Below are positions 14,256-23,829 of a stretch of DNA of 64,000 bases, piece after piece (the first letter of the stretch is position 1; each line of letters opens with the position of its first letter). Position numbers and translations under genes: made by a program. Where the stretch lies: the NCBI GenBank assembly GCA_013368325.1, contig JAACJK010000059.1, positions 620,001 through 684,000 on the forward strand. Reading direction: 5' to 3'. This DNA comes from Ephemerocybe angulata (Eukaryota > Basidiomycota > Agaricomycetes > Agaricales > Psathyrellaceae). The notes below the pieces were generated by a model that saw only the letters and a program-made list of their open reading frames with translations, had not been told where the DNA came from and ran no database searches.

Positions 14256-14594
14256 GGCTAAGAAGACGGAATTCTGGGAATTACTCGCTCTTAACGCAGC
14301 ATAGGCTGGCTGTGGTGGTACAGAAACAAATGGATTTCGATTCAACTCATGCAATGCGCCCGCCTGCTATGGGTGGAAGAAATTTCTGATTGCTGACGTA
14401 AGAGAGATAGGGGTTTAAACGCCGCATTAGGTGTTCTGCTGCACCGCGTCCAAGCACCTTCCACAGCTGTTCCTAAGTTGCTTCAAAGCCAAAGTTGATC
14501 TCCACTCCAGATATAATATTTGTACAGGCGGATACACCAGAATAGTCCAATATTGTAGAAAAAAACCTTATAACAGAGATTGCCTTCCCCCCAT
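14256..14594. other. Intergenic region between helicase start and RBR1 stop
   Basis: About 340 bases upstream of the helicase and downstream of RBR1, both leftward. No further coding or RNA signal was recognised. Confidence 0.5.
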
Positions 14595-17500
14595 CTACTG
14601 AATGGCACACTCAGCCCTCCGGGCCCTAAGCGCCCTCGGTTCTGCTCCCTCAGCTGCCGCGGCGGCGACAGGAGCAGCGGGTGGATCCGGGTCGAACTGT
14701 TGACAGTGGGCCCAATGAGCACTGAGACAATTTGAGAGTGACTTGATAGTTTGACCATTCCAGATGAGATCACCGCAGACGTAACAGAAATGACTGTCAA
14801 AAGGGTAAGTATCAGACGAAAGATGTTAAGCATAGAATAACTCACGTTGTGCAGCCTGGAGTTCGACACTGCATTCCAAGTAATCAGAGAGCGTCCAGAC
14901 CAATTAATGAAGAAGGCCTTACAGTCATATGATTGCACCCCGAATCTTTCTGGATCGGAGTTCGGCACCCTAACAAGGGTGTATCAGAACGACACCCATG
15001 GTATGGCGGTGACGAACACTTACCTGGGCAATATCTCCACCCATTGACTTTCATCAATGCATCTAGTTCTTCGTCAATCTTACAAGCGTGCTTTTCGTCA
15101 GGGCCATCCACGACCATCAGACATGCCCTGCAGAACCTGCTAGAACATCCATCTAGGGTGCAGCGGATGAAGGGCTCCTGAAGGTAGTCTTCACGATCAA
15201 CTATCAGCTTTCCTTTACACCTATAGTTTGATATTAGCCATATCCCAACTGACGGAGAGTGACCGTTCCAGAATCGTACCCAGGACAGTCAATCTTAACG
15301 ATGATGGCAGCCATCTGCAAGTCTTCAAACTTCTCCAAATCTTTTGACGAAAGGTTCAAGCCGTGAAGAACAACATCGTCGACAACTAACGGAGGAAGCG
15401 CCCATTTAGCTGTGTTTAAAATCGCAAGAAGATCGGAACTTACAGCCACGGGTCTGCGCTCGGTCAGGGTCGGCAAAGCAGACTGGGCAGAGAATCGGGT
15501 AGATTTGCTGCTGGATCTGCGAAAGGACGTGACCGGTCATGCAATCCTGACAGAACGAGTGCTCGCAGTTCATCAAACGCGAACCATCGACGCCTTGCAC
15601 TGTCTCGAAGCAGATGAGGCACTCGAACTTCTCGGGTTTATACCTCGGGTTCGACTGGATGAACACCGCCTCCCTCTCCTTCAAATAGTCCGCAGACGGG
15701 GTGAGGACTTTCGAAACAAGAGCCAGCTGCCAAGCCATTTCAGCACGGCTAGCATTATACGACTGTCCCTGTTCCTTCTTGGACCTGGGTTTGGGCTTGG
15801 GTTTGACTGACCCAGAAGAACTGTTCTCCTGCTGGGCGAAGCTGATATCCGAGAAACTCGGTGAAGTGTCAGTAACCTGGAGCTCTGGTCGGAGCATCAT
15901 AGGAGACCAGGGCCCTGCGTTGCGTGGAGTCCGACGAGAGCATCCTGCCCTTGAGCGTTCTGACGATGGCTGTAGTCTGTCCGTTTGTTCGCGATGGTGC
16001 TGAAAGGTATATCCTGGAGCTTCTGTTTTCTGCCTTTCCTTTCCCTTGTAAGAGCCTCTGGGTATTTCCTCCTCCTCGTCTAGGCCGACCTCAGACCCAG
16101 GGAGGGAAGCCGCTACCTCTGGAAACCGTTTCTCCGCTGAAGCAACAAGACTCAACACCGATACCCCAGAGTCACGGCGCTGGAAAGAGGTCTCGGGATT
16201 GGTGTCTGCGTTGCCATCTCCATCTCGCAAGGGCAAATTCGAGGGGCGACCCTTGGGCTTGTTGGAAGGGAAGAGTAGATCAAGTTGGTCACTGTCGAAG
16301 AATTGAGGAGATTTGCCTTGAGGAGATTTTGCTTTGACATGGGTTGACGGGCCGGACTTCCGGCCTTCGGGAACGAAGCTCCTCGCGTCCCGCCTCAAGC
16401 TGTGAGGTGCAGAGGGTGACGGAGGAGGGTCCTCTTTCCGAACTTGATGAAGCGAATGCGCAGAGCTGGACTCTTCTCTGTCTTCCTTCTCGCTTATCCG
16501 GGGCTTAGCCAAGCTGGCTACCTTCTTTGGTGCAGGTTCTTTGTGGTTGATCGTCGCCTGTTGGAGGGATAGCATCCAGCTTATGTCTCCAGCGGGTAGC
16601 TTGCGTGCGGGTTTAGCCTTGGGAGGAGGAGAGTGAGCACGGCTGGATGATGATGCTTGGGATTGTAAGGAGGGACTCGACTCTTCAGAGTGGCCAATGC
16701 GGGCATTCGACTCTTTCTTGAGAGCAACATCAATTTCCTGGAGAGGTGTCGGGCCACTGGTGGATGATGCTTCGGCCCGTGTGGCTGGGTTCATACCTGC
16801 AAGCTTCTTCTTCTTAGACTTGCGACGTTCTGGCTGTTTGCCTTTAAAGGCAGTGTCGTTTCCCTCGAATTTGGTAATCTCAATAGAAGAAAACGCCTTT
16901 GGATTTTGGGATGAACCTGAGCCTGTCGCCTGGAAGGGGGTAGGGTTTTGTCGCTGATCCAATTCAGGCGCATGGGTTTCTTTAGCATTAATATCCCCGG
17001 GTTTCGATTGCAGCTCCCCACTCGCAAACATGTCGTCCAAGTACACGCGAATGTCGTCCTCAGTCGGTAGTAGCGAATGAGAAGATGCCTCAAGCTCGTA
17101 TGGGGGAGGTGGGGCATGTAGATCATGGTCAGTGGAGACCGAATTGTCCTCTACAGTTTGAATCTGCTGCACTAGAACCTGATCGATGGGATGCGCCCTT
17201 TCCAAAGTATCTTCGTCAAGAAGATTCGCACCAGTCTCTGGAAGGACTGTATCGCCGTTTCCACTTGTTTCCTCTGATAAGCCACTAGGAGTTGCTTCGA
17301 ATTGGTGCTCTCCAACGGTATCCCAGTTAAAGAAAGTGAAGGCACCTTCTGCCTCCCAGCCTCCTTTGGTAAATGCATTGGAAACGTGTCTGCAGACTTC
17401 GATCACCGACTCCATGAAGCGTACTTCCACCTGTCCTGTATATGGCTCATCCGATGAGCAGTCGACAAGAGCAAAGGTGCGGCTCGGAGCAGGGGAAGTA

Positions 17501-18256
17501 CTTTGGAGTCGGAACGACACAATGCAGCGACGCGAGCCGTTGCCTTTAGCCTCCCTTCGAGCGGTAAAGATGGTAGCCGCAGGGCCTCTTGCTGGATATT
17601 GTTCACCCCTAAGATTGAGAACCGCGTATAAGTTGAATGTTTGAAACGTTTAGCAGCGTAACCTCACTCAAATATACGTAATAGTTGGTCCTTCAGGGGC
17701 AGGACGTCGGTTGGAGCATTAGCGGACATGAAGGACGTTTGAAAGGCCGAGTTTCTCATGAACTTGGAGAGGGGCAGGCTCCCTAGTGGTGCCCGACATT
17801 GGCCCTCCAGAGATGGAGATGCTGTTGCTGCCAACGAATCCTGCCGATTGACCGTTATAGTTGAGGCCTCGATTAACAGTGAAGGATCGTACATACCTCA
17901 AGCGTACTGCCTTCCGAGAACAGTTCGTGTATCTTTACCCAAAGCTTAGCCGGCTCTGTTTCCTCCTTATCAAGAGAAAAGAGCGCCTGAGTCCATCGAA
18001 GCGCTGCGAAGCAGCACAGAGATGCCCCGTCATCATCTCCACCCATACCATTGCGGCACGCTCTGCAAGCAGATCCACCCCTCAAGATGTGCTGTTCTTG
18101 AGCCGAGTCTTGATCCTCAGTATCCGACTGGGAGTTCGATGATACCATCGCCCAGTCGGCGGCTTCATTGTCGCTCAGATCGACTGCTGCATCGATGCTC
18201 GTCACGGTATCCCACGCCTCGTCCGAGTCGTCCTGGATTGCAACCTTCACCTGCAT
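14595..18256 (-). CDS. RBR (RING-IBR-RING2) E3 ubiquitin ligase, paralogue 1, CaaX end CAIQ
   Basis: Predicted E3 that takes ubiquitin from an E2 via RING1 and passes it through a RING2 cysteine. Eight exons (18256-17897, 17840-17668, 17608-15444, 15409-15280, 15220-15024, 14969-14923, 14868-14846, 14793-14595) sum to 1097 residues in one frame. N-terminus: Cys-box DDGASLCCFAALRWTQALFS (residues about 76-95), later ALVDCSSDEPYTG where the sister proteins have Asp-x-His. A disordered Ser/Pro/Lys-rich middle holds two short Trp motifs (DISWMLSLQQ, MAWQLALVSK). RING1: FECLICFETVQGVDGSRLMN, CEHSFCQDCM, PILCPVC. IBR: CKGKLIVDREDYLQEPFIRC. RING2: WRYCPGCRTPIQKDSGCNHM, then TCRTPGCTTHFCYVCGD, with the expected catalytic Cys after NHMT. 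The protein ends ECAIQ, a CaaX box. Substrates are unknown. Confidence 0.88.
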
Positions 18257-18770
18257 GGCAAACTAGGAGGGGAGACTGAAACAATGTTGTGTGGCGGGGA
18301 TGTTGTTGTTGAGGTATAAAGGGCTCGAGGGTGCCAAGCGTAAGCAACTAAGCACACAGCAGCCGCGTGGGCGGGCGTCTAAAAGCTGTGACCGTGACGG
18401 CTGTCGCATCGCTTATGACTAAGCGTCGGCACTTTCCGAAATACTAGCGCCCATGAGAACTTCGAGATTCCTGCTTGCTTCCGACCACAACACTCTCACC
18501 TGGTCAGATTCTGAGCTTGGAGATACAGCTGGACCTCCCTTGGCAATCTCCTAGGCGCAGCAAAGCTGCTACTGCAACTGAGTCATACCTCTCGGCTGTA
18601 AGCATCTGATTCCGCAGGAAATATAATATGGTTTGATTTGACCACAGCATCAGTCTGGACCCGACTACAGCAAAAACACCAGTCACCCGGTCAGCTTCGT
18701 CTACAAAGCTCTAGTATGTGGTGACCCGATGACTGGCCGTGAGATTGGTCCCTGACCCTCTCCAAGCGAT
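18257..18770. promoter_or_regulatory. Divergent region between RBR1 and the F-box-like gene
   Basis: The start codons at 18256 (leftward) and 18771 (rightward) face away from each other, so both promoters share these 514 bases. A TATA-like tataaaggg occurs at about 18316-18324, oriented rightward; it is far from either start and of uncertain use. Confidence 0.4.
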
Positions 18771-19682
18771 ATGATCCCTTCTAGAAAGGTTGACGAAAAC
18801 CCCGAGAGAACAGGCGACCTCAGAGTCCCACCAGAACTTCTATACCAAATACTCAAAATTACTTGTCAAAGGTCCCCAACCCATTTCCTGGATCTGCTAC
18901 TACTTTCCAAAGGCATTGGTGCGGTAGTCTGGTCAGACTGCCTACAGCACATCCCAGTACGTCTGAGGACGGACTCTCAAACTCGATCCTTCTGCCGTCT
19001 TCTAGTAGCCAAACCTGGACTTGGGCGGTCTATCTCGTACCTATGGATGGACGCACGTCCCATGGAAGACCAACATAGCTTCCCAGAGCGGCATCCAACC
19101 GGCATAGATCACAATCAATGGCACCTGTCTACCGTTCAGCACCGAATAATCGAAGAAACCACAGGAATAACAGCCCTCGTCTGTCCACACTCTGTATTCT
19201 CGCACATTTGCCGACGGGAACTAGAGCTCGGAATCAACCTATATGGCAAGCTGAAAGAGGTGGGGATCATATCTGGAGCTGCGCATGGGTGGGATATCAG
19301 GCAGTTGCAGCTGTATAAGCAAATAACCCACCTCAGCCTCTTCGAGGTCGTCGAAGGAACGAGTCCTTTCCACTGCAAGACGCTGCCAGCACTAGAAGCG
19401 TTCTCGTGCCAGGGGCATGCAGCCGAAACGAGCTCCCCCACAAAGAAAGCAGCAGCTGCCCGTTCGACTGCCCGCCATGCTCGTGGGTGGAATGACGAGT
19501 GGACGCATCTTCCACTTCTTGTCAATGTGGTAATGAATGTGCACCACGACTTTTTGGAGGGTGCAGAGTACGTGCGAAAAGGCAAAGCTTGGATATTTGT
19601 GCGGGTGGGCAAACTTGATCACTACGAACGATGGTTACATAGGCTACAAGGTTGCGAAGGAACTTGGGAGCATAGATATTAA
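18771..19682 (+). CDS. F-box-like protein, single exon
   Basis: Predicted protein of 303 residues without introns. Near the N-terminus, RVPPELLYQILKITCQRSPT followed by HFLDLLLLSKGIGAVVWSDC resembles the degenerate F-box found in large basidiomycete families: Pro-Pro-Glu-Leu-Leu, a hydrophobic helix, then a leu-rich segment. The rest has no repeats I can name. If the F-box is real, the protein would be a substrate receptor of SCF-type ubiquitin ligases. It lies between two RBR ligase genes and its 3' end is about 100 bases from the stop of RBR2 (convergent). Single-exon structure contrasts with the neighbours. Function is inferred from a weak motif only. Confidence 0.6.
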   Translation: MIPSRKVDENPERTGDLRVPPELLYQILKITCQRSPTHFLDLLLLSKGIGAVVWSDCLQHIPVRLRTDSQTRSFCRLLVAKPGLGRSISYLWMDARPMEDQHSFPERHPTGIDHNQWHLSTVQHRIIEETTGITALVCPHSVFSHICRRELELGINLYGKLKEVGIISGAAHGWDIRQLQLYKQITHLSLFEVVEGTSPFHCKTLPALEAFSCQGHAAETSSPTKKAAAARSTARHARGWNDEWTHLPLLVNVVMNVHHDFLEGAEYVRKGKAWIFVRVGKLDHYERWLHRLQGCEGTWEHRY

Positions 19683-19781
19683 TGATAATCCGTTTCGAAA
19701 GGGTATTGTATAGTTGTTGTGTGCCGGATTGAAGTGGGTATATAAGTCCTTTTCAGAATAGCGGGAAGGTTAAGGTAAACA

Positions 19782-22712
19782 CTACTGGATGTTGCATTTA
19801 TCAGTCTTCGAGCCACCAGCCTCAGGTTGAGCGATGCAAGTTTGAAGGTGTGCGAAGGAAAGACGATCTGGATTTTCTCCTTTTGCCAAGTCAGCAATAG
19901 CGTCCCCACACTTGTAACAGAAGTGCCTGCGATGGTAATGTGCATCAGTATACAGGAAATGAAAAACGCATACATAAAAACCCACATTCCACAAGTTGAC
20001 GAGCACTCCAAGTCACGGTTATTATGCCCAGATTTTGAAGAAATAAAGGTCTGACAACCAGGACAGAAGCGACCCGGCTTCTTCCCAAGAACTTTGTCTC
20101 TCTTATAATCCCTGCAGACATGTATTGACCCACCCAAGTTGTCGAGATCCTTGTGGCAGCTTCTACACCATTCGTGGCTGCAGCCTGAGCAGCGTAAACG
20201 CCTGTTTGCGACAAGGCTACTGCGCGTATGGGATTCTCTGTTGGTGCATCTTAAACACAGGGTTAGTCAAGTTGCGATTTTTGGAAGTTGATACTAGTAG
20301 CACACTTACTTCGGACAGGAAACCAGCACGGGCTGCGTCTGGAACTCAAGCATATCATACCTGTCGATCTCTACCTCCGAAAACCCAAGTATTCCCAACA
20401 TACCATGCCCAAGATCTGTGTGAATTCGGAGGATCGGGAATCAGACGGGACCCGCCAAATTTTGGAATGAAGTAAACCACTCACAACTGGGTCTGATCCT
20501 ATTCAGCAAGGTACAAGCGGGGCAAGGTATTGGAAAGCGATGGTTTTCCAAGTGGTCTAAGATGTGTCGCCTTAGGCAATCTCGGCACACTTTATGCGCG
20601 CACGCTTCCATATCCCCAGCCCTTATGAGCTCACTCGCAGTGTAGGTTCCAAAGCAATAATGGCAGTCCACAGATGGGGTGGGAGGGGTCGAAGGCTCGT
20701 TCGCAGTTGCCTTTATGGCTTGCAAGGCCCCGAATTCAGAGGTGGCAAAGAGAAGTGAGGGACTGGGCTCGCCTAGTCCTACTGTATGAGAGGTTGGACT
20801 GGCCAAGGTGTGATCGTTATTGCTAGGACTGGCAGGAGTGCCGTGGTTGTTCTGGATAGGGAAAGTCAAGGACTTTGCTGCAAGGCCCAGTTGCCACCCG
20901 ATATCGTCCCGCACAGGCTTCTGCCTCTCGAGGTCGGCTTGGGAAGACGAATCCAGACCACTAGGAGAGCGTAGCTTGTCACTACTACCCCCACTCTGCT
21001 GGCTCAAATTGGCGGTAGACGAGGCCTTGCTACCACTCGGCTTCGCATCTTCGGATATTGAACCGGCAGGAACCCCTTTCGAGTCTTTATTCGTATCGGA
21101 CTCGTTCTTTCGATGCAGTTCAGCTTTGGAAGGAAGGGTTATCCCTCCTACTTGTTCCTGCAAAGCCAATTGCCATCCGATGTCCTTCTTCGAGAGGTCG
21201 CGTGTGTAACGTGTGGTCGCCGTCATCAAGTCAGGCATTGGGGGATTCTCAGATGGAGGTGGGGTTGGTGAGGGAGGCGCAGGAGATTGAGTTGGAGCAT
21301 CCTCTACTTTCTCGTCCTTATTCAAGTTGGGCTCTGGGTTGTCTTCTTCCATGGCCGGTTCGTCACCAATTGCCTTTCTTAGAGGAGAAATAATAGTTCG
21401 GCTTTGGAGGCCCATCTGCCATCCGAACTCACTCTGAAGCCTGTTCTTCGAGGACTGGGACCTGAGCGAGTCGACTTGGACCTTCGGTTTAGAGCGCTTT
21501 CCAGCCTTCTTCGAACTTGTGGCCGAGTTTGACGACGTTGGTTCCTCCTTCTCCTGTGTAAGAGGCTCGGGAGGGGGCGACGGATGAGGAAGTGGAGGGG
21601 GAGAATGGAATGGTGGTACCGGCGGATGGTCTTGTGTATCAGATTCGGTCGGCAGGGCCTGAGGGTAAGGCGGTGGTGGAGCATCCTCCACTTCAGATTC
21701 AAGCTTCGTATTTGGAGAATTTGTGCGAATGATATGGCCCGAGAACTCGGTCTCCCCGTCTGGCCCAGTCGAAGGTAGATTCTTCCAGATATCGTACAGA
21801 TATTCAGCGGCTGGTTTTGACTTGACACAGGCAATAAGAGCGGGGCCTCTCCCAAGATCAGGTCGTGCATGGCAGTCCACAATGAGGTAATTGTAGACCG
21901 ATGGGTCCACTCTTGCTCTGAAGCATAGAATTGTTTCTCCTTCGCAGGCGAGAACGATGGCGAGAAGGGGGACGTCCCACTGTACATCCTCCGATATTCG
22001 TCTAGGTCATGGTTAGCCGATGCTCAAGGTCGAGTTTAGAGGATGGCAGCACTGACTCGAAGCATTTCGAAATACTGGACGCGCTTGAAAGATCGTAACG
22101 AGGAAGGGAGGCCACCTTACTGAATGCGCCATCCATGAAAGGATTGTTCTCCACCAACTCTTCCAATATACCCGGATGCAGGGTATCCTGTCCGTTGCCG
22201 AGCGCCGTAGATTCCTACGAACAGTCGCGTTAGTATCCCTAAAATCCGAAATATTTGGCAGCATGACCCACCTCCCAGGCAGACTTCGACTGCATAAATT
22301 CAAGCACGAATGTCTTCGACCATTTCTCCGCGAAGTCGCCATTCGCTCCTTCATTCTCCGCGACAGTCTTTCTGTATACCTCAAATCCAAGTTGTGCGGC
22401 TTTGAGTGCAACAGACAAGCATATGGGCTTGGATGTTTTCTCTTCACCGTCTACATTCCGGGCGACCACGTCTTCGTCGTTTCGTGCCGCAGCGACCGCG
22501 TACCTGCACTGCAAGCCTTGGAAAAGAGTACACGTATCCTCGCTAGTCTGAGGCATAAGTTTGGCCACATCCTCTCCTTCCAGGTCAATGTCAACCTCCG
22601 TATTCGTCGTCGTCTCGTCAAGCGGCTCCGGGCTGGGTTTCCGTTCGCTGGCTGCAGGACCGTCGTCATCTTCTGCAGGTACTGGTTGAGGAGAGGCCAG
22701 CACAGCGTCCAT
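19782..22712 (-). CDS. RBR-type E3 ubiquitin ligase, paralogue 2, altered RING2, CaaX end CNIQ
   Basis: Second member of the array, roughly 850 residues. Start MDAVLASPQPVPAEDDDGPA at 22712. Cys-box SKPICLSVALKAAQLGFEV (residues about 94-112), then across two introns GETILCFRARVDPSVYNYLI and IVDCHARPDLGRGPALIACV, which carries Asp-x-His. The middle is Pro/Ser-rich with three copies of a Trp motif: FGWQMGLQSR, DIGWQLALQEQ and DIGWQLGLAAK. RING1: CHYCFGTYTASELI, CAHKVCRDCLRRH, PIPCPAC. IBR: RLRCSGCSHEWCRSCHKDL. RING2: RFCPGCQTFISSKSGHNNRD then LECSSTCGMHFCYKCGD; the first Cys of the usual GCNHMxC is replaced by His and the loop is two residues longer. The final residues KCNIQ form a CaaX box. 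E3 activity is less certain than for its sisters. Confidence 0.85.
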
Positions 22713-23829
22713 AATAGGTTTGTGCGTAGGGGGAAAGGCTGAGCAGTAGGTCGCAGTGTGTTAAGGTCAGAAAGGTGTGTGGGCGTGGCATACATAGGGA
22801 TGGCAGTGAATAGCCGCCCATGAGCCCATCCGGACTCCGCAGACAATAGTACCCTTTCAGGTCAAAGGCTCCGAACCTGCCAAGTGACCACATCCCGAAC
22901 CCTGAACAAAAGCGATGCAACATCGTAGACTCGGAGCTGCCATGTCGAGAAGAACAAAGATTGTTGGACCGCTCAGCTCACAGCACCAAACAGCACTTCG
23001 AAGATCAAACCCCGCTTAGCGAACTGCTGTAGACGCTGGCTGGTTGCAATTGTGACATGATGGCGCCGAAAAAGCTCTTTGGCGGCTTTGCGGCCCCTGG
23101 CCAGACTAGGGAATTGACTCGAGCGAAGACAGTATGCATACATTTTGGAAATTACACGCAACGTTGTCCACTTCTTCACAATAAAGCTGTTATTAGTTGG
23201 TTATTAGTGGGTGGTAGTAGACAGCTTGAAGATTTTCATCAGTATTAGGTTGGGAAGCGGAGCCGCATAGGTTCTCAAACGACAGAAGAATGGGTTGTGA
23301 GATATCGACCTCGACTATTCGATAACAAAAAGAACGCGACAAGTTGCCTGGAACGCGGCATGAGCCATACTTGGGCGCCTAAATTGTCTGGGTTACACAC
23401 AAGGTCACCCCATCCCGCGTTGAGCAAGTATACTTTGCTGCACCCAGGCTACCTAAGAGAGCTGTCAATGCCGAGAAATGTTTAGTATGATACATAATGT
23501 TTACACAGGATGTCGTATAGTGGTACAGGTCGTGAGGGTACAAGTTCAAGCGGGACATACAAGCAGGTGAAGCCGGAAGTATAGCCAACAACAGATAGGA
23601 ATGCAGAGTACACGGTGTTCAGAGATGGGTCACAAACAGATGGTGTCTAGCCAGACAACGAACGAACGAACAAGATCGAAAGCAACAGACAGGGCAATGG
23701 ACAAAAGCAACACAAAATGTGAGATCAAACCAAGTGGAGCATGCGAGGAATATACGAACGGAAGTGTTCCAGAAGAAAGAGTGGGAGGGCTATGCGGAGG
23801 GGAAAGGTAGGATTGTATGTCGCAAGAGT
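22713..23829. other. Intergenic region between RBR2 start and RBR3 stop
   Basis: About 1.1 kb containing the RBR2 promoter and RBR3 3' flank. Only short frames without domains. I see no F-box-like or transposon remnant, although the spacing is wider than elsewhere in the window. Confidence 0.5.
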
